Shown: positions 35,565-43,634, counted from the stretch's first letter. The stretch is 64,000 nucleotides of DNA from NORP23 sp050302475 (GCA_050302475.1 JBNLBF010000005.1:62001-126000), one strand, 5' to 3'. Translations and numbers: made by a program. Notes: a model not told the origin generated them from the letters alone.

Positions 35565-36044
35565 ATGACCATCACCTTCACCCGCCTGACCGATATACCG
35601 TTGTCCGACATTGTCACCCACATGTCCGACCCGCGCCTGTTGGATCACATGCCGCTGCTGTCGGGCGACTGGACGGAAGAGCGCGCGGAGGAGTTCGTGC
35701 TGTTCAAAGAGGGTTTCTGGACCCGCGACGGCCTCGGCCACTGGGCGATATTGGCAGATGGGGACTATGTCGGCTGGGGCGGGTTTCAGAAGGAAGGGGA
35801 GGAGTGGGATTTCGGCCTCGTCCTCACGCCCGGCCATTTCGGTCTCGGCACCCGCATCACCGCAAAAGCGCTCGATTTCGCCCGCGCCGACGACCGCATC
35901 CCCTACGTCACCTTCCTGCTGCCCCCCACCCGCACCAAGCTCGCCGCGCTGAAACGGCTGGGGGCGGTCTATGTCGGGGACATTGATTATGATGGGGAGA
36001 CCTTCATGAAGTTTCGATTGGACACACCGCCAAACCCCGCCTAA
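35565..36044 (+). CDS. GNAT-family N-acetyltransferase
   Basis: This 159-residue protein looks like a RimJ/RimL-type GNAT fold: HWAILADGDYVGWGGFQ is the core strand pair. The acetyl-CoA loop region appears as LTPGHFGLGTRITAKALDFA, and RTKLAALKRLGAVYVGD is a typical C-terminal helix-strand. The acceptor is unknown. It starts 3 bases after the GH3 stop, suggesting co-expression and perhaps an amino-sugar or peptide substrate; that link is inference. Confidence 0.78.
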   Translation: MTITFTRLTDIPLSDIVTHMSDPRLLDHMPLLSGDWTEERAEEFVLFKEGFWTRDGLGHWAILADGDYVGWGGFQKEGEEWDFGLVLTPGHFGLGTRITAKALDFARADDRIPYVTFLLPPTRTKLAALKRLGAVYVGDIDYDGETFMKFRLDTPPNPA

Positions 36045-36068
36045 CTTTTCGAAAACGACGGGGGAATT

Positions 36069-36437
36069 ATGGTCATCGCGGGTTGGATAATGCTGGCGCT
36101 GTTTGCGCTCTTCATGGTCGGGGCGTCTGCCACACCGAAACTGATGGGGATGGAGGCCGCCAAGCGCCCGATGGAAACGCTCGGCTGGCCGCCGCAATAC
36201 ACGTTCGCGATCGGGGTGGGCGAGGTGCTGTTCGCCCTCTTGGTCCTGATCCCGCAAATGGCGGTGATCGGCGGCATCCTGATGACCGGCCTGATCGGCG
36301 GGGCGATTGCCAGCAATCTCAGGTCCGGCAGTCCGCTATACACCCACACGCCGTTCGGGGTGTATTTGGGTTGCTACATGTGGCTGGGGATTTTGCTGCG
36401 GGATGAAGCGGTGCGGCGGGTTGTCGTCGGGTTTTAA
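36069..36437 (+). CDS. DoxX-like membrane protein
   Basis: This 122-residue protein has four hydrophobic segments, a GASATPKLMGMEAAKRPMETLG loop and an FAIGVGEVLFALLVLIPQMA segment, like DoxX/DoxX-like integral membrane proteins. The family's biochemical role is poorly defined. It follows the GNAT gene by 24 bases on the same strand. Confidence 0.72.
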   Translation: MVIAGWIMLALFALFMVGASATPKLMGMEAAKRPMETLGWPPQYTFAIGVGEVLFALLVLIPQMAVIGGILMTGLIGGAIASNLRSGSPLYTHTPFGVYLGCYMWLGILLRDEAVRRVVVGF

Positions 36438-36537
36438 CGCGAAACCTTGCAGGGGTATCTTTGTGATCCAAGATCGGTAAACTTGGCCCGGGCCACAGGG
36501 CACAAGCACAGATAAAACGATAATAGGGAGAGTAAAC

Positions 36538-36798
36538 ATGAACCTGGAGAAACTGACAAAACGCGTGACAGCGGAACTGGGCGCGGCCCTTCCCGACGAC
36601 ATATCGGCCGAGAAACGGCAGGAGATCATCGACATCGTCCGCCAGGCTTTGCAGGATTCCTCCCGCCGGACGCACCGGGAATTGCGAGGCATCACCGCTA
36701 ACCATCTGAGCCATGAGGCGGATCTGGCCCACAAGATTCAGCTGGAAATGGACAAGAAAAGCGAGCTGCTGATTTCGAACCTAAGCGCGATGCAGTGA
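36538..36798 (+). CDS. Small helical protein, unknown function
   Basis: I do not recognise this 86-residue soluble protein. It is highly charged and predicted helical throughout, with stretches such as KRQEIIDIVRQALQDSSRR and DLAHKIQLEMDKKSELLI, and has no signal peptide or cysteines. A GGGAGAG site precedes the ATG at good spacing. Codon use matches its GC-rich neighbours, which supports a real gene. Confidence 0.6.
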   Translation: MNLEKLTKRVTAELGAALPDDISAEKRQEIIDIVRQALQDSSRRTHRELRGITANHLSHEADLAHKIQLEMDKKSELLISNLSAMQ

Positions 36799-37121
36799 GC
36801 TAGCGGATTATGATGCGCTAACTTAGCGGATTATAGTGAGTTAGCGGAATATGGGGCAGGGCACGGACCTCGGGGTGGGCGAGAAGCGCCCTCCCCATGG
36901 GGGAGGTCCGGGCGCTACCCGGCGGGGCCGGGTGAGGAGTCTATTAGGAACACAAAAGTGGCCGACAAATCATTGCGTGAAACTATCGAAAAACATTTCT
37001 TGGCGTTTTCTGTTTTGGATAAATCTCAATTTCCATACACATTGACTAGAGACAAAAGTGATGCAGTATTAGCAATTTGTTAATACTTTCAGGTTAACCT
37101 CTAAGAAATCTTGGAGGAACC
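36799..37121. repeat. Short repeats, palindrome and AT-rich boundary
   Basis: Three copies of TAGCGGAWTAT-type sequence begin at 36801, 36824 and 36842. A GC-rich palindrome follows at 36885-36916 (outer arms AGCGCCC/GGGCGCT, inner TCCCC/GGGGA). From about 36940 the sequence switches sharply to high A/T and stays so to about 37560. A perfect 10-base palindrome AGGTTAACCT sits at 37091, just ahead of the next gene. Confidence 0.5.
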
Positions 37122-37304
37122 ATGAAACATATTGCATTTGGTACAATTGTATTGCTGTGGCTAACCGTAGCAAAAGGACTATTTCCACAATTCTTCGCGT
37201 ATTTACCTCTGGGAGGTAGTGCTATCGCAGAACTCGGAATTGTTCTGGGTATAGCCGTTTCATTTGCAGTAATTGATGAAATCAGGAAATCAAAGAATGA
37301 ATAA
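37122..37304 (+). CDS. Small membrane protein in AT-rich islet
   Basis: This 60-residue protein has two hydrophobic segments (about 4-24 and 32-51) and a charged C-terminus (DEIRKSKNE). It is not recognised. A strong GGAGG site precedes the ATG. Its last 8 bases overlap the start of a ribbon-helix-helix gene, so the two are probably translated together. Base composition is far more A/T-rich than the flanking genes, suggesting recent transfer. Confidence 0.55.
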   Translation: MKHIAFGTIVLLWLTVAKGLFPQFFAYLPLGGSAIAELGIVLGIAVSFAVIDEIRKSKNE

Positions 37305-37497
37305 ACGCCGTATCACAATAACAGTAGACCCAGAGCTCGAAACTTGGCTTCAAGCAAGTTCTGATGCCACAGGGCGATCAGTTTCAGAGGTAATAAGAAT
37401 AAGTCTGCGAGAATTTGCTGCAAATAACCCCAATCGGTTCTCAAGATCTGACAAGGCTCGGTCAGAGTCAGAAAACGCTTGGAAGAAACAAAACTAG
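37297..37497 (+). CDS. Ribbon-helix-helix (CopG-like) protein
   Basis: This protein has 66 residues. The strand RRITITVDPELETWLQ and the two helices containing SSDATGRSVSEVIRISLREF form a ribbon-helix-helix DNA-binding fold, as in CopG and many antitoxins. The ATG lies inside the end of the small membrane protein gene. The AGGTTAACCT palindrome 22 bases before that gene is a candidate operator. Whether the pair is a toxin-antitoxin unit or something else cannot be decided from sequence alone. Confidence 0.65.
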   Translation: MNKRRITITVDPELETWLQASSDATGRSVSEVIRISLREFAANNPNRFSRSDKARSESENAWKKQN

Positions 37498-37557
37498 ATT
37501 GACCAAGCTAGCCTGCCAGCGGCTTTATGTTAGTAATAAACTAATTTTATTTCCCCC

Positions 37558-37586
37558 TTGCCAACCCCACCATTCCCCCCTATACG
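37558..37586 (+). promoter_or_regulatory. Promoter of the rpmC block
   Basis: TTGCCA and TATACG are 17 bases apart with a C-rich spacer, 76 bases ahead of rpmC. The arrangement closely matches the promoter upstream of rplO (TTGCAC, 17 bases, TATACG). Confidence 0.65.
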
Positions 37587-37661
37587 GCCCACTTCGCATG
37601 TACTCCATCGGAATCAGGGTGACCCGTTCGGGCCCTCCGGTGATGTTGAAAGGAAAATGAC

Positions 37662-37862
37662 ATGAATGCCGCAGAACTGCGCGACAAGACGCCTGAGGAG
37701 CTGACAAAACAGCTCGAAGCGTTGAAAAAAGAGAGCTTCAACCTCCGTTTCCAGCAGGCCACCGGCCAGATGGAAAACACTGCACGTATGAAGGCCGCCC
37801 GTCGTGAGGCCGCCCGCGTGAAGACAATTTTGAACGAAAAAGCCGCTCAGGCTGCGGAATAA
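37662..37862 (+). CDS. rpmC: 50S ribosomal protein L29
   Basis: This 66-residue L29 lies near the tunnel exit. MNAAELRDKTPEELTKQLEA and the NLRFQQATGQMENTARMKAA helix are standard. It begins the rpmC-rpmD block with its own promoter. Confidence 0.97.
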   Translation: MNAAELRDKTPEELTKQLEALKKESFNLRFQQATGQMENTARMKAARREAARVKTILNEKAAQAAE

Positions 37863-37872
37863 GGGTGTAGAG

Positions 37873-38103
37873 ATGCCAAAACGAATTTTGCAAGGCACCG
37901 TGACCAGCAACGCAAACGAACAGACCGTAACCGTGTCTGTTGAACGTCGTTTCACACACCCGGTGATGAAGAAAACCATTCGTAAGTCCAAAAAATACCG
38001 GGCCCACGATGAAAACAATGCTTTCAACGTTGGTGACACAGTCCGTATTCAGGAATGTGCGCCGAAGTCGAAGACAAAACGCTGGGAAGTGATCGCCGAG
38101 TAG
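37873..38103 (+). CDS. rpsQ: 30S ribosomal protein S17
   Basis: This 76-residue S17 is a primary 16S rRNA binder. MPKRILQGTVTSNANEQTVT and VERRFTHPVMKKTIRKSKKY match the family. It follows rpmC by 10 bases; rplN follows after 70 bases that show no clear terminator. Confidence 0.97.
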   Translation: MPKRILQGTVTSNANEQTVTVSVERRFTHPVMKKTIRKSKKYRAHDENNAFNVGDTVRIQECAPKSKTKRWEVIAE

Positions 38104-38173
38104 ATCACCTCCAGTTTAATCGAAACCGTGGGGCCGTAACTGCATTTGGTCCCCACAGGTCGGGAGAAACACT

Positions 38174-38542
38174 ATGATTCAGATGCAGACCAACCTTGAG
38201 GTTGCTGACAACTCCGGCGCACGCCGGGTTCAGTGTATCAAGGTCCTCGGGGGATCGCACCGTCGGTACGCCTCCGTTGGTGACATCATCGTTGTCTCCG
38301 TGAAAGAAGCCATTCCACGCGGTCGCGTGAAAAAAGGTGACGTTCACAAGGCAGTGGTGGTTCGCACCGCAAAAGAAGTTCGTCGCGAAGATGGCACAGC
38401 CATCCGTTTCGACACAAACGCAGCCGTCATGCTGAACAACTCCGGTGAGCCGATTGGCACACGTATTTTCGGGCCAGTTGTTCGCGAGCTGCGCGGCAAG
38501 AACTTCATGAAAATTATCTCACTTGCTCCGGAGGTGCTGTAA
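38174..38542 (+). CDS. rplN: 50S ribosomal protein L14
   Basis: This 122-residue L14 lies at the subunit interface. MIQMQTNLEVADNSGARRVQ and RGKNFMKIISLAPEVL are typical. Its stop and the rplX start overlap by one base. Confidence 0.98.
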   Translation: MIQMQTNLEVADNSGARRVQCIKVLGGSHRRYASVGDIIVVSVKEAIPRGRVKKGDVHKAVVVRTAKEVRREDGTAIRFDTNAAVMLNNSGEPIGTRIFGPVVRELRGKNFMKIISLAPEVL

Positions 38543-38856
38543 TGGCTGCTAAGCTCCGCAAAGGTGACAAGGTGGTTGTATTGACCGGCAAGGACAAAGG
38601 TCGCGAAGGCGAGATCCTGTCCGTGATGCCGTCCAAAGGCAAAGCCATCGTTGACGGTGTGAACACCGTCATCCGTCACACCAAACAGACACAGAACTCG
38701 CAGGGTGGCCGCATTCCGCAGCCCGCAGCGATCGATCTGTCCAACATCGCACTGGTTGACCCCAAAGAAGGCGGCCCGACCCGCGTTGGCTTCCGCATGG
38801 AAGGCGACAAGAAGGTGCGTTTCGCGAAGAAATCGGGGGAAGTGATCAATGGCTAA
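38542..38856 (+). CDS. rplX: 50S ribosomal protein L24
   Basis: This 104-residue L24 starts large-subunit assembly. It has a KOW motif near the N-terminus (KGDKVVVLTGKDKGREGEIL). It overlaps both neighbours, rplN by 1 base and rplE by 8. Confidence 0.97.
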   Translation: MAAKLRKGDKVVVLTGKDKGREGEILSVMPSKGKAIVDGVNTVIRHTKQTQNSQGGRIPQPAAIDLSNIALVDPKEGGPTRVGFRMEGDKKVRFAKKSGEVING

Positions 38857-39403
38857 AACCTACACACCTCGCCTGCGTGCTGAATTTGATAAGACAATCA
38901 AAAAAGCACTGAAGGAAGAGTTCGACTACAAGAACGATATGATGATCCCGAAGCTGGAGAAGATCGTTCTGAACATGGGCGTTGGCGAAGCCGTCGCAGA
39001 CAGCAAGAAGATCAAGGCTGCACATGCAGACCTGATGGCAATTGCCGGTCAGACGCCCGTCATCACCAAAGCCAAGAAATCCATCGCTGGTTTCAAAGTG
39101 CGCGAAGACATGCCTCTGGGCGTCAAAGTCACGCTGCGCGGCGACCGGATGTATGAATTCCTCGACCGTCTGATCAACGTGGCTATGCCCCGCGTTCGCG
39201 ACTTCCGCGGCGTATCCGGCAAAAGCTTCGACGGCCGTGGCAATTACGCCATGGGTTTGAAAGAGCATATCGTCTTCCCGGAAATCAACTTTGATCAGGT
39301 CGATCAAATGTGGGGAATGGATATCGTAATGTGCACCACCGCGAAGACTGATGCGGAAGCGAAAGCGCTGTTGAAGAAATTCAACATGCCTTTCACAAGC
39401 TAA
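38849..39403 (+). CDS. rplE: 50S ribosomal protein L5
   Basis: This 184-residue L5 binds 5S rRNA in the central protuberance. KIVLNMGVGEAVADSKKI, RDFRGVSGKSFDGRGNYAMG and MDIVMCTTAKTDAEAKALL are diagnostic. Its start lies inside rplX (8-base overlap). Confidence 0.98.
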   Translation: MAKTYTPRLRAEFDKTIKKALKEEFDYKNDMMIPKLEKIVLNMGVGEAVADSKKIKAAHADLMAIAGQTPVITKAKKSIAGFKVREDMPLGVKVTLRGDRMYEFLDRLINVAMPRVRDFRGVSGKSFDGRGNYAMGLKEHIVFPEINFDQVDQMWGMDIVMCTTAKTDAEAKALLKKFNMPFTS

Positions 39404-39423
39404 GCGCGGGAGGAGAGAGAAAA

Positions 39424-39729
39424 ATGGCAAAAGTTGCTATGGTACAACGCGAACTGAAGCGCCAGAAGCTGGTGGCGAAATACGCCGCTAAGCGGGCTGC
39501 GCTGAAAGAGATCGCGAAAAACGAAGACCTTCCGATGGAAGAGCGTTTCAAAGCCCGCCTGAAACTGGCGAAGCTGCCGCGCAATTCCGCACCGACCCGG
39601 TTGCATAACCGTTGTCAGGTCTCCGGTCGTCCGAAGGCTTACTATCGTAAGCTTAAAATGTCCCGTATCGCGCTGCGCGATCTGGCCTCCGTTGGTCAGA
39701 TCCCCGGCATGGTCAAATCCAGCTGGTAA
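39424..39729 (+). CDS. rpsN: 30S ribosomal protein S14, zinc-independent form
   Basis: This 101-residue S14 is of the long type without the CxxC zinc pairs; only one cysteine is present. RLHNRCQVSGRPKAYYRKLK and the ending VGQIPGMVKSSW are standard. It lies between rplE and rpsH with short spacers. Confidence 0.97.
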   Translation: MAKVAMVQRELKRQKLVAKYAAKRAALKEIAKNEDLPMEERFKARLKLAKLPRNSAPTRLHNRCQVSGRPKAYYRKLKMSRIALRDLASVGQIPGMVKSSW

Positions 39730-39741
39730 GGAGGGGTTGAT

Positions 39742-40140
39742 ATGAACTTGAACGATCCTCTTGGCGATATGCTGACACGCATTCGTAACGCACAGTTGCG
39801 GGGGAAATCCTCGACTTTGACACCGGCTTCCAAGCTTCGCGCCTGGGTTCTGGATGTGTTGCAGTCCGAAGGGTATATCCGCGGCTATGAAACCACCACC
39901 GACGCCTCCGGGCTGCCGGCGCTGAAAATCGAACTGAAATATTTCGATGACGAGCCGGTGATCCGCGAGCTGAAACGCGTTTCGACCCCCGGTCGCCGCG
40001 TCTATGCAGGTGTGAAAGACCTTCCGACCGTCCGTCAGGGACTGGGTATCGCGATCGTCTCCACACCCAAAGGTGTCATGTCCGATGCACAAGCCCGCGC
40101 CGACAATGTCGGTGGCGAGGTTCTGTGCACAATCTTCTAA
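39742..40140 (+). CDS. rpsH: 30S ribosomal protein S8
   Basis: This 132-residue S8 binds the central domain of 16S rRNA. LNDPLGDMLTRIRNAQLRGK and the C-terminal GIAIVSTPKGVMSDAQAR are typical. In enterobacteria S8 represses the spc genes through a site near rplE; I did not identify that site here. Confidence 0.98.
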   Translation: MNLNDPLGDMLTRIRNAQLRGKSSTLTPASKLRAWVLDVLQSEGYIRGYETTTDASGLPALKIELKYFDDEPVIRELKRVSTPGRRVYAGVKDLPTVRQGLGIAIVSTPKGVMSDAQARADNVGGEVLCTIF

Positions 40141-40151
40141 GGAGGTCCACG

Positions 40152-40685
40152 ATGTCTCGTATTGGCAAACGCCCGGTCGAGCTTCCTAGCGGCGTTACCG
40201 CGTCCGTTTCGGGCCAGACCGTAGAAGTGAAGGGCCCGAAAGGCGCCCGGACATTTAACGCAACTGATGATGTCACCATCACACTGGAAGACAATATCAT
40301 TCACGTGAAGCCGCGCGGCACGTCCAAACGGGCGCGTCAGCAGTGGGGCATGTCCCGCACTCAGGTCGCAAACCTGGTGCAGGGGGTGACCGACGGTTTC
40401 AAGAAAGAGCTTGAAATCCAGGGTGTGGGCTATCGTGCACAGGTGCAGGGCCAGACCCTGAAACTGGCGCTCGGCTACTCGCACGACGTAAATTTCGACA
40501 TTCCGGAAGGGATTACCATCACTTGTCCTTCACAGACGCAGATCGTCGTCGAAGGTGGTGATCAGCAGCAGGTCGGTCAGGTCGCAGCGGAAATCCGCGA
40601 CTGGCGTAAGCCCGAGCCCTACAAGGGCAAAGGTATCCGCTATGCTGGTGAGTATATCTTCCAGAAAGACGGTAAGAAGAAGTAA
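40152..40685 (+). CDS. rplF: 50S ribosomal protein L6
   Basis: This 177-residue L6 lies close to the factor-binding site. MSRIGKRPVELPSGVTASVS and the ending KPEPYKGKGIRYAGEYI are diagnostic. I chose the ATG after GGAGGT; an ATG nine codons upstream lies inside rpsH and is not needed. Confidence 0.98.
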   Translation: MSRIGKRPVELPSGVTASVSGQTVEVKGPKGARTFNATDDVTITLEDNIIHVKPRGTSKRARQQWGMSRTQVANLVQGVTDGFKKELEIQGVGYRAQVQGQTLKLALGYSHDVNFDIPEGITITCPSQTQIVVEGGDQQQVGQVAAEIRDWRKPEPYKGKGIRYAGEYIFQKDGKKK

Positions 40686-40697
40686 GGAGCGCATATT

Positions 40698-41057
40698 ATG
40701 GCAAATTCTAAAAGAGAATTGTTCCAGAAACGCCGTATGCGTAACCGGAGCAAACTGCGGAAAACGGCGAATGGCCGTCCCCGCCTGAGCGTCCATCGTT
40801 CGTCCAAAAACATCTCGGTCCAGCTGATCGACGATGCGCAGGGGGTTACCCTCGCATCCGCGTCCAGCCTGGAAAAAGATCTGGGCATCGTTGGCAAGAA
40901 CAACGTCGAAGCTGCGGCAAAAGTTGGTGCGGAAATCGCAAAACGCGCCAAGAAAGCCGGTGTCGAGGACGTCTATTTTGATCGCGGTGGTTTCCTGTTC
41001 CACGGGAAAATCAAAGCGCTCGCAGATGCTGCCCGCGAGGGCGGTCTGAAATTTTAA
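40698..41057 (+). CDS. rplR: 50S ribosomal protein L18
   Basis: This 119-residue L18 binds 5S rRNA. KTANGRPRLSVHRSSKNISV and the C-terminal VYFDRGGFLFHGKIKALADA are standard. Confidence 0.98.
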   Translation: MANSKRELFQKRRMRNRSKLRKTANGRPRLSVHRSSKNISVQLIDDAQGVTLASASSLEKDLGIVGKNNVEAAAKVGAEIAKRAKKAGVEDVYFDRGGFLFHGKIKALADAAREGGLKF

Positions 41058-41069
41058 GGAGAGCAACCA

Positions 41070-41636
41070 ATGGCAAGAGAAGATAATCGCCGGGGTGGAC
41101 GTCGCGACCGCGATGAAACACCGGAATTCGCTGATCGCCTAGTTGCGATCAACCGTGTGGCCAAAACCACCAAGGGCGGCAAAAACTTCGGTTTCGCAGC
41201 GCTTGTGGTTGTCGGTGACCAGAACGGCCGCGTCGGCTTTGGCAAAGGTAAAGCCAAAGAAGTTCCCGAGGCGATCCGCAAGGCAACCGAGCAGGCCAAA
41301 CGTCAGATGATCCGTGTGCCGCTGCGCGAAGGCCGCACATTGCATCACGACATGAAGGGCCGTCACGGTGCCGGTAAAGTGGTTATGCGCACAGCGCCAG
41401 CGGGGACAGGCATCATCGCCGGTGGTCCGATGCGTGCGGTGTTTGAAATGTTGGGTGTTCAGGACGTGGTGGCGAAATCCATCGGGTCGCAGAATCCTTA
41501 CAACATGATCCGCGCAACCATCGACGGTCTGAAGAAAGAGGCATCGCCTCGTCACGTGGCCCAGCGTCGCGGCAAGAAGGTTTCGGACATTCTGCCGAAA
41601 ACCGATGCGCCCGTTGCTGAAGCTGCCGAAGCGTAA
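41070..41636 (+). CDS. rpsE: 30S ribosomal protein S5
   Basis: This 188-residue S5 guards decoding accuracy and the mRNA entry. VAKTTKGGKNFGFAALVVVG and the GTGIIAGGPMRAVFEMLG core are conserved. The C-terminus is slightly extended and acidic (DAPVAEAAEA). Confidence 0.98.
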   Translation: MAREDNRRGGRRDRDETPEFADRLVAINRVAKTTKGGKNFGFAALVVVGDQNGRVGFGKGKAKEVPEAIRKATEQAKRQMIRVPLREGRTLHHDMKGRHGAGKVVMRTAPAGTGIIAGGPMRAVFEMLGVQDVVAKSIGSQNPYNMIRATIDGLKKEASPRHVAQRRGKKVSDILPKTDAPVAEAAEA

Positions 41637-41648
41637 GGGGACTGTCTC

Positions 41649-41840
41649 ATGGCTAAGAAAACCATCACCATCAAGCAGATCGGCTCCCCGATCCGCCGTC
41701 CTGCCGACCAGCGCGCTACTCTGGTTGGTCTGGGTCTGAACAAGATGCACAAAGTGCGAGTTCTCGAAGACACCCCGTCGGTGCGCGGCATGATCGCCAA
41801 GATCCCGCACATGGTCGAGATCGTGGAAGAGAGCAAGTAA
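41649..41840 (+). CDS. rpmD: 50S ribosomal protein L30
   Basis: This 63-residue L30 carries the typical IKQIGSPIRRPADQRATLVG and GLGLNKMHKVRVLEDTPSVR segments. rplO would normally follow directly; here about 3.8 kb of accessory genes lie between. Confidence 0.97.
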   Translation: MAKKTITIKQIGSPIRRPADQRATLVGLGLNKMHKVRVLEDTPSVRGMIAKIPHMVEIVEESK

Positions 41841-41865
41841 GCCTTTTATAAAGGTTTGAGATTTG

Positions 41866-41895
41866 AAGCGCCCCGTGGGAAACTGCGGGGCGTTT
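41866..41895 (+). terminator. Terminator after rpmD
   Basis: CGCCCCG pairs with CGGGGCG, extended by wobble and A-T pairs, around GGGAAACT, and is followed by TTTATT. A small CCTTT/AAAGG hairpin lies just before it. Confidence 0.8.
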
Positions 41896-41906
41896 ATTAT
41901 TTGTTT

Positions 41907-42551
41907 ATGAAAGGTTGGGATTTGCCCGTGAAAATCGATCGCTTACCGTTTCCCAAGAATGAATTCAGAACAGACGATTGGTCGAATATCGAATTCGCAG
42001 CATGGGAGTATGCAGATATTCTTGTCTCGACGGGAGGAGCAAAACAGGTAAGTGATGAAATACTCGCTCACTATTGTCTGGGCTATTATACCGGTCAGGT
42101 AAATAACGGCGGCCATAGCCAACTAACATACAATATGGATATTGATCTAAAGCGCTCGGAATTCCTCATGAACGGAGTGATTTTCGGACTAAATATGATA
42201 GGCGCTAGCGACTTCATACCGATTGCAAGAAAATATGATCAATGGCTAACGAAGTATCCTGGAGATGCCGCGCAGCAGACAGGCTTTAGTGGTGGGCGGG
42301 CAAGCTATCTTGACCAACTCGACGAAGAGTTTTTTCGTTTGAACAAGATTAACAATGCCGGGAAGGATATTATTAGGTCTCGATGCAAGAGCACAACACA
42401 GATTAGCTATATTAATCGACGTTTGAATCAAGAGTATGTCTACCTGATACCTGTTTTAACAGAGGTCTGGTTAATGCAGGCACAGATTCTGGATTATGTT
42501 GAAGACGATCTGGTCGATGAAAAGTATCTCGAGATGGTATCTAACTTCTAG
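41907..42551 (+). CDS. DMP19/DUF4375-like protein
   Basis: This protein has about 214 residues. The segment YCLGYYTGQVNNGGHSQLTY resembles the conserved VNNGG core of the DMP19/DUF4375 family, whose best-known member mimics DNA and blocks a repressor. The function here is open. It is more A/T-rich than the ribosomal genes. The ATG has no clear ribosome-binding site and lies just past the rpmD terminator; a GTG six codons on is an alternative start. Confidence 0.6.
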   Translation: MKGWDLPVKIDRLPFPKNEFRTDDWSNIEFAAWEYADILVSTGGAKQVSDEILAHYCLGYYTGQVNNGGHSQLTYNMDIDLKRSEFLMNGVIFGLNMIGASDFIPIARKYDQWLTKYPGDAAQQTGFSGGRASYLDQLDEEFFRLNKINNAGKDIIRSRCKSTTQISYINRRLNQEYVYLIPVLTEVWLMQAQILDYVEDDLVDEKYLEMVSNF

Positions 42552-42756
42552 GATATCAGACGGATCATCCGTGATCCGGATTGCGCCCGACCCGCCCCGT
42601 CGTGCCGGAGGTACGCTTTCAGCTTGACGGCCTGGCGCAATCCTTACGGCAGTACACAATACCCACACTCGGACCTGACGCAATCCTTACCATAGCGAAC
42701 GCCACCCCACGGTCAGGCGCTCGCCCTCAACCTATGACAGCGCGTCAAAATATTAC

Positions 42757-42786
42757 TTTACAGCTATATAGCCAATAAGCTATATA
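42757..42786 (+). promoter_or_regulatory. Promoter and operator of the first ArsR/SRPBCC module
   Basis: TATATAGC (42765-42772) and GCTATATA (42779-42786) form a perfect inverted repeat with a 6-base centre. The second arm doubles as the -10 element, with TTTACA 18 bases upstream. This is a typical layout for autorepression by an ArsR-type regulator, whose gene starts 20 bases on. Confidence 0.65.
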
Positions 42787-42805
42787 ATGACAAAGGAGAT
42801 CACCA

Positions 42806-43135
42806 ATGCCCTTAGACCAGACATTTGCCGCCCTCGCTGACCCGACCCGACGCGCCATACTTGCGCAGCTCATGGACGGGGACGCGACCGTGGCGGAGCT
42901 TGCAGAGCCGCACGACCTCTCGCAGCCCACCATATCCAAGCATCTGAAGGTGCTGGAGCAGGCTGGGCTAATCGCCACCCGCGTCGAAGCCAACGCCCGC
43001 CCGCGGCAGTTGCGGGCCGAGGGGTTGGCGGCACTTGATGAGTGGCTCGGGCCGTTCCGGCAGCTGTGGGAACGTCGTCTGGATCGGCTGACAGAATTTG
43101 TGGAAAACCCTCAGCAGAAGGAAAGTAAAAAATGA
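42806..43135 (+). CDS. ArsR-family repressor, module 1
   Basis: This 109-residue winged-helix protein has the signature LADPTRRAILAQLMDGDATV, and the recognition helix lies in LSQPTISKHLKVLEQAGLI. There are no metal-binding cysteines of the ArsR/SmtB kind. This subgroup is regularly paired with SRPBCC proteins. Its stop overlaps the SRPBCC start by 4 bases (ATGA), so the two are co-translated. It probably represses its own promoter through the TATATAGC repeat. Confidence 0.88.
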   Translation: MPLDQTFAALADPTRRAILAQLMDGDATVAELAEPHDLSQPTISKHLKVLEQAGLIATRVEANARPRQLRAEGLAALDEWLGPFRQLWERRLDRLTEFVENPQQKESKK

Positions 43136-43575
43136 ACGTGATGAACAGATTTGACATTGATCGGCCGAACAACCGACTGATCTTCAAGCGAACCGTTAAC
43201 GCATCGGCGGCAAAGATCTTCGACGCCTGGACCACGCCAGAGAAGGTCACCAAATGGTGGGACCCGTCCGGTGCGCCACTCGCCGACTGCACGATCGACC
43301 TTCGGGTCGGGGGCAGCTTCAGCTTTGTGAATGCGGGCGAGGGGCAGCACCCCTTCACCGGCACCTATACCGTAATCGACCGCCCCACCGACCTCGTGTT
43401 CGAAGCGATGGGCGCAACCGGTCACATCCGACTGACGGAGGAGGGCGGGGTGGCGCTTATGGTGGTCGAAATGACCTGCGCCTCCGCCGAGCATCTGGAG
43501 CAGTTCGTCCGGATGGGTATCGGTGACGGGACAGCGACAACCCTCGATAACCTTAGGGCGTTTGCCGAAGGGTAG
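43132..43575 (+). CDS. SRPBCC (AHSA1-like) protein, module 1
   Basis: This 147-residue START/Bet v 1-like fold protein carries the family segments KRTVNASAAKIFDAWTTPEK, VTKWWDPSG and DLRVGGSFSFVN. Such proteins bind hydrophobic ligands or act as co-chaperone-like factors. In this context the ArsR/SRPBCC pair may sense and bind a small molecule, but no ligand is evident. Confidence 0.85.
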   Translation: MNVMNRFDIDRPNNRLIFKRTVNASAAKIFDAWTTPEKVTKWWDPSGAPLADCTIDLRVGGSFSFVNAGEGQHPFTGTYTVIDRPTDLVFEAMGATGHIRLTEEGGVALMVVEMTCASAEHLEQFVRMGIGDGTATTLDNLRAFAEG

Positions 43576-43593
43576 CTGCACTCAGGGCATGGC

Positions 43594-43634
43594 TTGACTC
43601 TACATTACCAAACGGTTACCTAACCATTAGGTAA
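43594..43634 (+). promoter_or_regulatory. Promoter and operator of the second ArsR/SRPBCC module
   Basis: TTGACT (43594) and TACCTA (43617) are 17 bases apart. TTACCTAA and TTAGGTAA (43616-43634) form a perfect inverted repeat with CCA between, covering the -10 element. The sequence differs from the first operator, so the two repressors probably have separate sites. Confidence 0.68.

Noticed and set aside
37122..37497. Confident toxin-antitoxin assignment
   Set aside because: The RHH fold fits an antitoxin, but the membrane protein does not match a toxin family I know, so it is only reported as a lead.
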